Positions 1-10,069 of a stretch of 64,000 nt of DNA are shown piece by piece. Under the pieces are notes generated by a model, which had not been told where the DNA came from, ran no database searches, and was given only the letters and a program-made list of their open reading frames with translations. The stretch is taken from positions 268,906,259 to 268,970,258 of the forward strand of contig NC_057796.1 in the NCBI RefSeq assembly GCF_018294505.1, read 5' to 3'. The position numbers and the translations under genes were made by a program. This DNA comes from Triticum aestivum. Lineage: Eukaryota > Streptophyta > Magnoliopsida > Poales > Poaceae. Numbering within the stretch: the first letter of the stretch is position 1; each line of letters starts with the position of its first letter.

Positions 1-318
1 AAAAAAGGCACAAACATATATGTAGGACATTCAAAATCAATTCTCAAGATCTGGCCACGAATTATTAGCACGCAAGCTAACCCTAGTCGGATTATTAGCA
101 AAAATCATCTGTACAGAACATACAATTAATCACTAACTCTATACGGATAACATTCAAGCCATCAATACACTACGTGCATCTAACGGATCTTAATTACTCT
201 GATTTCATGGACTGAGAGAATATAACCATAGGATTTGTATTCCAGAAAAATTATAGAGGGGCGGGGGGATTAACCAGAGAAAACACATGATATGTTCGCC
301 GCACAAATGGGTATATAG
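1..318. other. Anonymous AT-rich DNA, no gene seen
   Basis: No convincing reading frame, repeat or RNA gene is visible here. The stretch ends at the GC-rich block that starts near 319. Confidence 0.4.
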
Positions 319-634
319 ATGACTAACCGGTTTTCCGTCGGAGTCGCAGTCGTTGCTGGAGTTGTTGTTAACGTCCGGCTCCAGCTGGGGGGGGGCACGA
401 CGGCGCCGCGAAGTCAAGGTCATGCTACTGCCCACGCGACACCTCATCAGCGACGAAGGCAACCTCTGTGCCCAACTTCAAGCGTTGCGCGGGTGCTTCA
501 CCAGCCCCGGCGTCGCCACTCCCTCCGATGGTGTGCTTCGGCGGCATCCTCATACACTCCAGAGTCCAGACGTTGGTGACCACTGTGCACCGGGGGTGCG
601 GCCGCCTATTATGGCAGGCGGCTCGGGCGCACAA
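319..634 (-). pseudogene. Possible GC-rich coding exon, broken
   Basis: This block is clearly richer in G and C than its surroundings. On the minus strand a 69-codon open frame starts at 634 and stops at 425-427. A second minus-strand frame covers 205-462 and carries an acidic, Asn/Ser/Asp-rich run (PDVNNNSSNDCDSDGKP). The two frames would join only by a change near the run of nine C residues (minus strand, plus positions 387-395), so the C tract could be a slippage point. I do not recognise a family. It may be a broken exon of a plant gene or chance open frame in GC-rich DNA. Confidence 0.2.
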
Positions 635-639
635 TTAAT

Positions 640-1425
640 ACGGACCACTGGGAGCGAGACATGCTGCGGTGAAAAGCTGTCTCGCCTCCCGGGGAGCATG
701 CGCGGCGGACTTCTGCCATTCCTACCATCATTTCACACAGCTACTCGCATGCCTCCCCGTCCATACGCACACCTGCACGCACGCCTCCTGGTATGCCTGC
801 GCGGCGGACTGCTCGCGTGCGTCCCGTCAACTCACGCCTGCTCGCACGGCACACGGGGCACGTGGCAGCACGTATATTTTTTGGTTTATTTTCTGCCGTT
901 TACTGCTTAACTGAAGCATGGCACGGTCTAACGTACACGGTCCGAATAAATAATCCGTATGAGATATTGGTTGCCAGTTTTTAATAATCTCCTATTTGTA
1001 AGAAGATTATATCAAAATGGGTCTCGTTGACGAAAAAATACAATATCACAGTCTACTGGTGTCCATATATGACACCACGATAAGTTTCATGAATTTGAAC
1101 TATGTTTTGGATTTACTGAATTTTAAAAATATATATTCTCAATATATTGAAATCTCTTGCACAGGGAAACATGCACCCAGGGACACATATGATTTTGCAA
1201 CCCATTTTGGTGCACATGTAGCTCAAATTTGATTTTTGCACATTAAATCCCTAGGAAGTCAATCAACGTATAAAAACGGTCGAATGATGTATGTTTAAAA
1301 AAATTAACACGGCACTCCTCCTTACGTCCCGTGTTCATTGTAGAAAAAGTTGGATATGCTTCAGAGTGGTTGTGGTGGTGCGGGATGTGTGTGTCTGTCT
1401 GTGTGGGGGTGGGGGGAGGGGTCCG
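640..1425. other. Intergenic DNA, no gene seen
   Basis: This stretch holds short GC-rich then AT-rich sequence and a GT-rich run near 1384-1425. Short open frames are present but show no recognisable protein motif. Confidence 0.4.
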
Positions 1426-1429
1426 GCAG

Positions 1430-2690
1430 TACACTACGTGTCGTGAACCTCCTTGTGGGATTATTGATCATTTTGTGAGTCATATATGCCACATCAAAGT
1501 CGTGAATTGGTTATTTAAAGCATTACACAGCCCTTTCATACATAATGTTTGGGCCACATGCATGCATTGGTGGTCCTCTCGGACACTCTCCCTCGTGCGG
1601 TTATCAGCGACGTGCCCATTCGTTAGCTCGCAAATGATTTTAGTTTCCACCGACAACAAGAGGCATTAATTTGACCAAAAGGTGGATTCATCTTGGCATG
1701 TGTGTGGTGTGTATCATGGTGGGATTCCATATCAAAGTTCGAGCACGTGCGTACACACTCCTGCCGGCTTGAAGTGAGGGGGCTACACGCATCGTGGTGT
1801 AGTGCGTTTCCGGTTTGCGAAGCATATGTGCTACGTCAAAGCTGTGCATTGGGTATTCAAACATCACATAACACATGGGCACATGCACGCGGTGGTTTTG
1901 TCCTATGACATCACTCGCGTGTGCCTCTCTCTATGGGCCCATGTGGTCGTCGTCGACCAGTTGAACGTACAACAAGAGAGAGGCTAATTTGACCAACAAG
2001 GATGGTTCTTTTTTTGTTTGTGTTACGTATATGCACGGTAGAGGAGTATGTACATGTCAAAGACGGGGCAACATGAATACTCTATATATATGCGTGTCAT
2101 AACCTCGCTCCATGTGGGGACTTATTGGTTGCCGAGGCAGGTTCCACCTCAAAGTTGCACATTATATTGGTATTCAAACATCACGCAATACCATGTAGGA
2201 GGTGGTTTCCCTATATATTGGAACTCACTCGCGTGTGGCGCTTCCATCCGTGGGCATGCGAGGTTGTCCTCCATCACTTTGACCCAATGAGAGAGAGGTT
2301 AATTTGATCATAAGGGAATGATTCTTCTTTGGTTTGTGCTATACAGTAGAAGTACATATATACCACGCATCGAATGGGGGCGTACATATAGCACATGCCA
2401 CGCGTCATGAACCTCGCGCTCTCTGCGAGGACTTTTTGGTTTCCTATATACGTGGTGCCACATCAAAATTGTGCACTGCGTATTCAAACATCACACAAAC
2501 AACTCTTTGGGCCACTGCATGCAGACGGTGGTATGTAGTCCTATATAGGATGATCACTCGCGTGCGACGTATGCTTTGCTTCTGTGTTGGGCCCGCGAGT
2601 TCGTCGTCCATCACTTAGACCAAGTGAGAGAGAGGTACGTGTTTGACGAACAAGGAGGATTAATTCTTTTAGGGCTGTGTTACTAGGTGT
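1430..2690. repeat. Four degenerate tandem copies of a 310-340 bp repeat
   Basis: The same ordered set of motifs recurs four times: a CAAAG(T/C)TGTGCA-like motif followed by TATTCAAACATCAC, then ACTCGCGTG, then a GAGAGAGG...AATTTGA(C/T)CA end. The anchor motif lies near 1495, 1836, 2150 and 2464, giving spacings of about 341, 314 and 314 bp. Copies have diverged strongly by substitutions and indels. No coding potential is seen. The array stops where the CACTA-like terminus starts at 2691, so the transposon may have inserted at or in the array. Confidence 0.6.
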
Positions 2691-2707
2691 TACTACAAAA
2701 AATACAC

Positions 2708-2858
2708 TTCCGTGATGATACGTGTTTGTCACAGTAGGTCACGTTTTCTGTCATGCATGTACAACCATGACGATTTTAGGACAGAATCGAGATAGTCATA
2801 CATGTGCTGTCGTAGAAGTGTTCCATGACATTACCAAAATTATCATCACGGAAGTGTC
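2708..2858. repeat. Subterminal inverted repeat of the CACTA-like end
   Basis: CTTCCGTGATGATA near 2708 is mirrored by TATCATCACGGAAG near 2844, followed by a second short copy GTCCACTTCCAT. The arms could form a 14-bp stem. Repeated inverted motifs near the termini are usual in CACTA elements. Confidence 0.6.
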
Positions 2859-3099
2859 CACTTCCATAAGATTAATGGCGCGTCATGGAAGTGCGTTTGT
2901 CAAGGGTGACCGACACGTGGCATCCACCGTAACGGGTTGCCGTTAAGCTATCGGGTCCGGTTTTGGATCCGATAACCCGCTAACAGCCTAGACCAATGAG
3001 GATTTTCCATGTGTAAAATTCTCATTGGCCGGAGGAAACACGTGTTGGCTCACCGTTAGGATAGATGTCATCCATTCATTGGACAGGAGGCGCCTATGA

Positions 3100-3930
3100 T
3101 ACGTCGACACGTGGCCCGGCCCAACAGAGGCCCATTCCGGTGAAAAGGCCGGCCCGTTTTACTTGGTCAAAAGGTAACGGGCCGGCCCACGGAAAGCCTG
3201 TTAACGACCTATTCGTATATAGCCCATTTACGGCCCGCTAACTCACGACCCGTTACGGCCGATCGGAATTAAGCCCAGTAGCTTCATCTGGGCCGTCCAA
3301 TATGATTCCAGCCCATTGTAACTTCCGGCCCATGTATGGCCCATGATGTCTTTCGGCCCATACGAGGCCATTTGTAACTCTTGGCCCATTAACGGCCTGT
3401 GGTGAATCTGACCCGCAATGAACAGTGTACCACTTTATACCCATCAAGGACCCATTATTCCATTGGGCCGTTTCCAACCCATGTTATCTTTCGGCCTTCT
3501 CAGGGCCCATTTATTCTTGGGCTCATTTCCAGCATTCGGTTACTTACGGCCCGTTATCCGCCTTTTCTGCTTGTGGGCCAAATTCAACCCGTGGTTACAA
3601 TCGGCCCTTTTGCGGACTGTTAATCCATTGGGCCGTTTTCATAGCGTCATAAAAAATGGCCGATTAACAACGGCCCGTTATTGTCGGCCCATGAACGGAT
3701 GATTTCAAATCTAGCCCGTTTACGGCCCATAATGCGGTCTGTTATTGGCCCATGTTTGGCCTATCGATCATACGACCCGTAGAAGGCCCATTGATGCTAT
3801 GGCCCGTAGAAGGCCCATTGTTTCTACGGCCCTTAGAAGGCCCATTGTTTCTACGGCTCGTAGGAGGCCCATGGTAACTATAGTAAATATGTAGCCCATG
3901 GTTATTATGGTCTAGTTTTAAAAAATAGGT
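3100..3930. repeat. GGCCC(A/G)TT subterminal repeat field
   Basis: Dozens of short direct and inverted copies of GGCCCATT, GGCCCGTT and ACGGCCC occur at 15-35 bp intervals. The best-ordered part, 3775-3890, repeats a unit of about 34 bp ending in AGAAGGCCCATTG. This is the expected layout of subterminal transposase-binding repeats in CACTA elements. Open frames here are by-products of the repeats. Confidence 0.6.
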
Positions 3931-4202
3931 TATTGCGGCCACTAGCAAACCGCGGAAAAAGAAGTACACTGACTACAAGCAAACAAATAAACAAGACACC
4001 ATGGAAATAAATAAGCAAGGAACTTACGCTAGGCTATCACGGCTATTAAACATATTACATCCACTAGGCATCAAAGTTCGCCACCAATACAAATATAGGG
4101 AACAAAGCAGCATATCATATACACTGGTTGACAAAGTTGGCGACCAGTGCAAACAAACGCCGTAGCAAAACAAGGCCAAAACTGAAACCACTTCAGAAGA
4201 GC

Positions 4203-4640
4203 TCAAGAAACAATATCATGGGTACCCATCATGCTGGCAAGATGCTTAGCAAGCTTATTAAGTTTTTCTTGTTTGGCGCTTAAATCCTCCAGCGCTTGCT
4301 GTTGCACCAGAAAGTATGCATCTGAATTCTGCAAGGACTTCCTCAGTCCTTCAGCATCCTGTCATAGCACATCTGATCAATGTCTTTCAACTTGAAGTTG
4401 AGACTCAAGAAGATGAACTGATTCAGGCAGCAAGTTTGAAGAGCTTGTGCCAGCAGTAGTGGCCAGTAACTCGAACACCACATCAAGACATGACTTTTGG
4501 GTTCTCTCACAGTCGTCAAGATAGTTTTTATCAGCTTTCTTGGAGACCAACAGGGATGTCTCACTATCTTGAACCTTATCTGCATTACTTCCTTTACCAT
4601 TGCATAACGGGGTATTGTTCTCCAATATTTTGTCCGCATT
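4203..4640 (-). pseudogene. CACTA gene, last exon (Ptta/En-Spm-like C-terminus)
   Basis: Read on the minus strand from a TTTTAG acceptor at 4641-4642, one frame gives NADKILENNTPLCNGKGSNA and runs to a TGA at 4203-4205. The C-terminal part contains a glutamine/lysine-rich helical segment (QQALEDLSAKQEKLNKLAKH), like the coiled-coil tail of plant transposase proteins of the Ptta/En-Spm type found in Triticeae CACTA elements. Two in-frame TGA codons interrupt the frame (the first at 4377-4379, the second 15 bp further on), so this copy cannot make the full tail. The assignment to a transposase-associated protein is an inference from position and composition. Confidence 0.45.
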
Positions 4641-5123
4641 CTAAAAGAGAAACAAGCAGACACATCACAGGTTTACCATGTTGTATATGAAACTCATTTT
4701 GGTAAATCAGTTCAGTAGTAAAGTGGACAGGATGACAACATGAAACAAACATATATCTATGTACCATGGTCACTTTGTGGTCTATATCATTCTAGTTTTT
4801 GTTGCCAAATCAAGATAGAGACACAGTTCAAATAATATTTGTTCAAGACAAAGCAGAATAGACAGAATATAAGTGTGGGAAATTATAGAGCAATAACAAC
4901 ACTTGCAATGTGCATGACATGAGAACATAATTGTTTATTCAATTGAAACTGAAATCAACATAGAGCAAGTTACAACAGCAAACCAGTTAAAGAAACATGC
5001 TTCAAACATACGTGTTGCGCCATTGGAGTTTCAATTCCATCCTTCAAATTTGAAAATAGTTGGTATGAGTAAATAAAGTGATGCAAGAGGAAAGGAGTAT
5101 GAACCATAGCTACAGAACCTGAC

Positions 5124-5485
5124 CTGAGAACAATTCTTCTTCTCCTTTAAGCATTGAGTTGGGATTCGGAGTGGTGGTCCTCGTGCTTTGGGCACTCAGT
5201 TCCCTTACTAACTGCCCGTGTTTGGGTGCTCTGTGGTGGAAACGGTGCTGTGTCAACTAGAACTGGGTTACTATCTGCTGGGGTTGGGGTTAGAAGGGGT
5301 GTAGCTGGTTCTCTGTCCAACTAGGTAGGGGTACAATCTGCGAGAGTCTGGGTTATGTGTGGTGGGGCTAGTTCTTGGGGAAGTACAACCGTGGTTCTAT
5401 CTGCATCAACTGGTAGCACTATCATTTCTGAAGGCCGTCTCGTTACTCCCTTAGATACTGCCATCACCCTCTCCAATTCAAATGG
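5124..5485 (-). pseudogene. CACTA gene, proline/threonine-rich exon
   Basis: The minus-strand exon is bounded by an AG acceptor at 5486-5487 and a CAG|GT donor at 5124/5123. It starts PFELERVMAVSKGV and continues as a Pro/Thr/Ala-rich linker (for example APPHITQTLADCTP and TPTPADSNPV). At least two in-frame stop codons (TAG after CTPT, TAA after QLNA) break it. Its first codons match the PF(D/E)xVM start of the duplicated exons upstream, which suggests it descends from the same exon. Such linkers are common between the DNA-binding and C-terminal parts of CACTA proteins. Confidence 0.4.
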
Positions 5486-6097
5486 CTAATAAACAAAAAA
5501 GTAATTGAATGTACAGACATTGTATGATAGACAGGTGCAATGGATAGTGGCGAATAAAAGAGGGCATGAAATAATTCACATTTATGTTGTCTAACCAAAC
5601 TTGATAGCATGACACGATTCATATATGATGTCTAACTAAACAGGAAAGCATGACACAATTTGACATTATGATGGCTAACTAAAAAATATGGAAAGACATA
5701 GTTCAAAATATGATGACTATGTAAACAGGATGACATGATATAACTATATAATGTGTTTATTGAATAGGTTGGCATGCCATAATTCACATACATTCCTCCT
5801 ATGGAAAGATGATAGCATGATATAATTCATGGATAGAATGACATAATTCAAAATATGATGACTATAAACACTAAACAGGATGAGATGATATACCTATATG
5901 ATGTATTTATTAAATGTGTTGCCATGCCATAATTCAGATAGATGTTGTCTATGTAAACATGATGGCATGAGATAATTCAAATATATGTTTTATATAGTAA
6001 TCAAGTAAGCAGATGGCAATCCATACATGATGTAAAAACTAAGCAATGCAAGACAACATGCATGACATGGGTAATATAACCCTGCCAAGTTTGAGCA

Positions 6098-6255
6098 TAG
6101 ACCTAAGGGCAGAAATAGGACTGGTCATCAGTCTCTGAATCCTCCTCTAAGGAGCTCTCTATAACCAGCAAGATGTCTGCTTCAGCAGGTAGCATTGTCT
6201 ACTCTGAATACGTTGTTTTTACTCCAGATACTTCCATCACCGCTTCAAATGGTTG
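6098..6255 (-). pseudogene. CACTA gene, duplicated acidic exon, copy 1
   Basis: The minus-strand frame reads PFEAVMEVSGVKTTYSE, then a TAG stop, then TMLPAEADILLVIESS and EEDSETDDQSY. It is the sister of the exon at 6590-6757, about 500 bp away. In the sister the stop position is a CAG glutamine codon, so this copy has a C-to-T nonsense change. The acidic EEDSETDD tail looks like a flexible, charged segment. Exact splice ends are not certain. Confidence 0.45.
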
Positions 6256-6589
6256 ATGCACAGGAAGAGTAGTTGAATATACAAACGTTGGCGACAAATG
6301 GAACACGTAATACAAAAAAATGATAGCATGATATAATTCACATACATGATGATTGGCTAAATAGAATGGCATTGCATAATTCACATATATAATGCCTTTG
6401 CAACAAGATATCATTGCATAATTCACATATATAATGTCTTGCAACAAGATGGCAATGCATAATTCACATATATGGTAACTAGACACTAAACAGGTGGCAT
6501 TCACACAAAGCATGTCTAAACTAATCAAATGACATAGCAATGCAAGACACCATACGCACGATATGAGAAACATAACCCTACCAAGTTAG

Positions 6590-6757
6590 AGCATACACCT
6601 CGGGGGGGGATAGGACTGGTCATCTGTCTCTGAATCCTCCTCTGAGGAGCTATCCGTAACCAGCGAGATATGCGCTTCATCAGATAGCATAGTCTGCTCT
6701 GACGACCTTGTTTTCACTCCAGAATTTTCCATCACCGTGTCAAATGGCTTATGCACA
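6590..6757 (-). CDS. CACTA gene, duplicated acidic exon, copy 2
   Basis: This is the best-preserved of three related minus-strand exons. It reads PFDTVMENSGVKTRSSEQTM, then LSDEAHISLVTDSS and EEDSETDDQSYPPPR without a stop. It has a short hydrophobic core followed by an acidic Ser/Glu/Asp run. It matches copy 1 closely in order and wording and copy 3 in its acidic half. No enzymatic motif is visible. It belongs to the gene of the CACTA-like element and not to a host gene. Confidence 0.4.
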
Positions 6758-7049
6758 CGAAGAGTAGTTGAATGTACTAACACTGTTTACAAATGTAATA
6801 CGTAACGGAAAAAAGGATGGCCTGATATAATTCACATATAAGATGACTGGCTAAGCAGGATGGCATTGCAAAATTCACATATATGATGCCTGGCTAAACA
6901 AGATGGCGTTGCATAATTCACATAAATGATGAATAAAATAAACAGATCGCATTCACACAAAGCATGTCTAAACTAAGCAGATACATATTTGATGTATAAA
7001 GTAAGCAATGCAGGGCACCATATGCATGATATAACCAACATCAGCATGC

Positions 7050-7190
7050 CAAGTTAGAGCGAAGACCTCAGGGGGTAAATATGAGTGGTCTTCTCGTTCT
7101 GAATCCCCCTCAGAACAAATATCTTCCTCTTGATTACAATCTAAAATGGGTGGAGGGGGGCTGCCTTTGCACCTACCATGCAGTGATGTC
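7050..7190 (-). pseudogene. CACTA gene, duplicated acidic exon, copy 3 (partial)
   Basis: This copy keeps the 3' part of the exon: an acidic block EGDSEREDHSYLPPE and the flanking CTTGGCATG-like intron start, about 470 bp from copy 2. The 5' part with the PF(D/E)xVM start is replaced by other sequence around 7140-7190. It looks like a truncated member of the tandem exon series. Confidence 0.35.
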
Positions 7191-7199
7191 TGCATGAAA

Positions 7200-7560
7200 T
7201 TTTATTGCCACGCAAGGCTCGTCTCTTTTGCTCTACATGTTCAGTTCCGTTGTGTACAATAGCTGACATGCATAGGAATAAAACACAGTGAGATTATGTA
7301 AGTAGTGCATGCAGAAAGCCAAAGTGATGGTAGCAACCTGTGGATAGACCCAAAACCAATGATACGAGGCAGATAATGGCTTTAGTTAAAAAATACAGAT
7401 AATGGCTTCTTTACTGTTTGTTTCCCACCCAACATGAAACTCATAGTAGACACCAGAGATTAACCAGATAGTAGATAGATACTATTGATTTCGGCCCCGA
7501 TATGTACCCCACAACCATTTAAAAACTCAAGTTTGACCATTAGTTTGGAGCTGACTTAGA
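7200..7560. other. CACTA intron-like DNA, no gene seen
   Basis: AT-rich sequence between the acidic exon series and the next exon. No reading frame or repeat of note is visible. Confidence 0.35.
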
Positions 7561-7642
7561 GTCTAATCGGCGAACAGGACGATAAAGTAGCATGTAATAT
7601 TAAGCGATGCATAACGTAAGTAGACACAAAAGAGTGTGACCT

Positions 7643-7863
7643 CTCTTGCGGACCCGTGTTCCTCGAGGTCATCTGCTCGGTTGATGATGGTAATGTAGTT
7701 GTCATGGCTGCCTGCGGCGAGGAAGAAGATCTGAGGCGGGGAAAGACAGTGTGGAGGCCAGATCCCCGCTGTGCTGGACCCTTCTGTCATTGGAGCAGCT
7801 GAGCTGGGGTGGACGACGGCGCAGCAAGATCGGGACAAACCACACAAGGTTTTCTTTGACAAC
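7643..7863 (-). pseudogene. CACTA gene, SSS-rich exon, copy A
   Basis: This minus-strand exon starts after a CTTACAG acceptor and ends at an AGAG|GTCACAC donor. It contains HPSSAAPMTEGSSTAG, then PPQIFFLAAGSHDNYITIIN and a short acidic end. It aligns with the exon at 8640-8829, which reads GAAPTTKPSITVEQYPG, then MPKIFFHSSDSQVSQIILT. The shared pattern is a Ser/Thr/Pro-rich start, a (P/K)(Q/K)IFF core and a charged end. I do not recognise a domain. Two overlapping frames are open, so the true frame is not certain. Confidence 0.35.
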
Positions 7864-7886
7864 TATCTGTAAGAGAAGTAATTCTG

Positions 7887-8325
7887 TAAGGGCTCGATTG
7901 AATTGGAGGATTCGAACAACGCATGGATAGGAAATACATAGTAATAGGATAGGAATGCACATGCAAAACAGAGAATTTAAAAAGACAAGATTTTTGCCAA
8001 TCTGGGTGTTTGGTTCACAAGAATTGGAAGATCACAGGATGCAAAGAAGCATGGTGAGATTAAGTCAAACCACAAGAAAATGTACGGTTATAATGCTATT
8101 ATGCTACTATCTCTTAGTCTTGTGCTTCATGAATAGGAATTTGAAAAGGAGGACAAGTGGATATTAAAATTCCTACGGGTCTTATTTCAAGGAGACACTA
8201 AAGGAACAAATCCTACAGTTTTCCTTTGCTTCATTCCTTTGAACCAAATGCATGAATATTAGTACCATAGGAAACTTTCCAATTCCTATGTTTTCCTTCA
8301 CTTTTCCTTTCAAGCACTGGCGATT
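7887..8325. mobile_element. Possible decayed Tourist-like MITE
   Basis: The left end GGGCTCGATTGAATTGGAGGA follows TAA, the usual target of Harbinger/Tourist MITEs, and resembles the GGGCTCGTTTGATTC start known from grass Tourist families. Inside are TTTGGTTCA and TTGAACCAAATGCA. The expected right end with AAACGAGCCC is not visible, so it is truncated or strongly diverged. Confidence 0.3.
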
Positions 8326-8639
8326 CTAGTAGGCAGGCTTGAGCAAGGAAAAGCCTACACTCAAAAAATGTTTTTGTGCTACTTATACTACTTTGGACCA
8401 AGGCCACTGCCCTACTAGCTCAACTCCTAGGCCTAGCGACAAATGCACAGCTCAAACGCCCAGAGATAAATAATGATGGCGTTCAAGAGAGTCCATCACG
8501 GATAGCTAAGTTTCCTGGTACCTCACTGCTTGTCATATACTAGGAGAAACTAATCGTATTTCACGTTACTACGTGTGCTCAGTGGACAATATATATATAA
8601 CATGTAGAGTAAAAAAGAGATGCAACAAGTGTACAACCT

Positions 8640-8829
8640 CTTTGGCGAAGCCATGTCGATCTCAGCGTGATTGGGTTGGTCGGTGAGGATGATCTGGCTG
8701 ACTTGGCTGTCGGAGGAGTGGAAGAATATCTTAGGCATCTTGAGATGGAGCCCGGGGTACTGCTCCACTGTGATGGAGGGTTTTGTCGTTGGAGCAGCTC
8801 CGGTGAGTTGTACGACGCCGAGGCTGAAG
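8640..8829 (-). CDS. CACTA gene, SSS-rich exon, copy B
   Basis: Bounded on the minus strand by a TGCTTCAG acceptor and a CCAAAGAG|GTTGTACAC donor, this exon reads GVVQLTGAAPTTKPSITVEQ and then MPKIFFHSSDSQVSQIILTD and NHAEIDMASPKRL. No stop is present across the exon. The same donor sequence closes the exon at 9700-9960, showing common origin. The protein part has no domain I can name. It belongs to the minus-strand gene of the CACTA-like element. Confidence 0.35.
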
Positions 8830-8948
8830 CAGGACAAGAGAGACAACGTTAACCTGAGTGGAATTGTAATAGCATTTCCAATAGAAGACGTAAAATACAT
8901 AACTACAAAGTGCTAGATGCAAAATACATCAGCCGCTCATCTCTAAAC

Positions 8949-9043
8949 TTAACAGTCGAAACTAAATTTAACTGTCGAAACTGAACTTAACTGTCAAAAC
9001 TGAATTTTGCTGTCGAAACTGAATTTTACTGTCGAAATTGAAC
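8949..9043. repeat. 19-bp minisatellite, five units
   Basis: Five consecutive 19-bp units of the form TTAACTGTCGAAACTGAAT follow each other without gaps, with one to four differences per unit. They lie in an intron or the 5' part of the CACTA gene. Confidence 0.85.
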
Positions 9044-9419
9044 GCACTAGTAGAAGAAAAAGCAGTAGCAGCAGCGCGTGCGAGAGCCGGGGCAGCTGGT
9101 CGTGTAGCAGCATCAGTCGACTGACACCACCGGCCAAACCGCCGCCCACTAGCGCCCGCGGCCGGCGGTGGGCCGCCTCGCCCACCCCGAAATCACTCCC
9201 CACTGCCAGTCCGCCGACGCCCCGGCCATCCCTCTAGGCCCCCCCCGTGCCGAGCTTTTTCTCTAGCAATCCCCACGCCACCACCCCACCACCGCCGGCG
9301 ACCATCGCCCCCACCCTGAACCCTAAGATAGATAGTGGGGTACCTCTCCGGCGAGCCCCCTCCCCACACCCCTGAAAATCGACTGACCCAAAAGTCGATT
9401 TAGTCGACTAAAGTGTAGC

Positions 9420-9530
9420 CAAATCGGAGCAACATCGCAAGCAAGAGCAAGATCAAGAGCAAGAGCAATAGCAAGAGCAGACTAGGCAGGGGACCGAGAG
9501 CAAGAGCAGAGCAGCAACGCAGGCGAGAGC
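9420..9530. repeat. AGAGCA-type hexanucleotide repeat
   Basis: Imperfect repeats of GCAAGA and AGAGCA run across this stretch. It gives long leucine-rich or serine-rich artificial reading frames on the minus strand. Confidence 0.6.
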
Positions 9531-9699
9531 TAAAGTAGCAGTAGCTCCTACTGATGTGGACATCGCCTCCGAGGGAGCGACGCTGTGGAGGAAGTGGCCG
9601 GCGACGCCGTCGTGGATGGAGCCGCGCCATGTCGGCTCGGGACCGAGCGCCGGCAGCACCGTGAGGTTGAATCAAGAAGAAAATGCGGTAATTAGTGTA

Positions 9700-9960
9700 C
9701 AACCTCTTTGGTGGCGCCGATTAGGCCTCAGCTTCATCCGAGGAAATGGTGATGATGCTGATCTTCCGGTGGTGCAGGTGAAGACGACAGTGTGGGAATG
9801 CAGGTGGCGCGAAAGACAAGGGGAACATTGGGGCAGCTCCTTGGAGGTGGAGGACTGGGTGGCTGAACTGGCGGGATGACGAGATCGACGACGGATCCTC
9901 ATCCGGTACGGTGGATGAGGGACGTCGAGGTGCTGCTGTGGACGACGTCATCGGGGAAGA
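9700..9960 (-). CDS. CACTA gene, SSS-rich exon, copy C (probable first coding exon)
   Basis: On the minus strand this GC-rich block reads SSTAAPRRPSSTVPDEDPSS, then PAFPHCRLHLHHRKISIITIS, and ends at CCAAAGAG|GTTGTACAC, the same donor as copy B. An upstream methionine lies at 9949-9951. It may be the first exon. Together with copies A and B it shows a series of at least three exons derived from one another over 2 kb. A function cannot be named. Confidence 0.3.
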
Positions 9961-10069
9961 GGCTCCGGCTGGGTGACGGACGGAGGAGGGTGTGGGGCTT
10001 CGCGGGTTTTGGCGGCCTTAGTGTACGAATGGGTGGGCTGATGGGATGCGAGTGGGGAACCATGGCTTA

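Larger units (their letters stand above)
5520..6970. repeat. Degenerate minisatellite in CACTA introns
   Basis: Between the duplicated exons the sequence keeps returning to the theme GATGGCATGATATAATTCACATA followed by TATGATG(T/A)CTAACTAAA at intervals of roughly 40-60 bp. More than fifteen degenerate copies can be seen. They occupy intron positions of the minus-strand gene and probably spread by the same duplications as the exons. Confidence 0.55.

Noticed and set aside
353..910. 185-codon plus-strand frame near the window start
   Set aside because: Composition shifts along it and no motif is recognised. A C/G homopolymer and repeats explain the openness.
3253..3702. Overlapping frames with NGP and GP-rich repeats
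   Set aside because: They are translations of the GGCCC subterminal repeats of the CACTA-like element.
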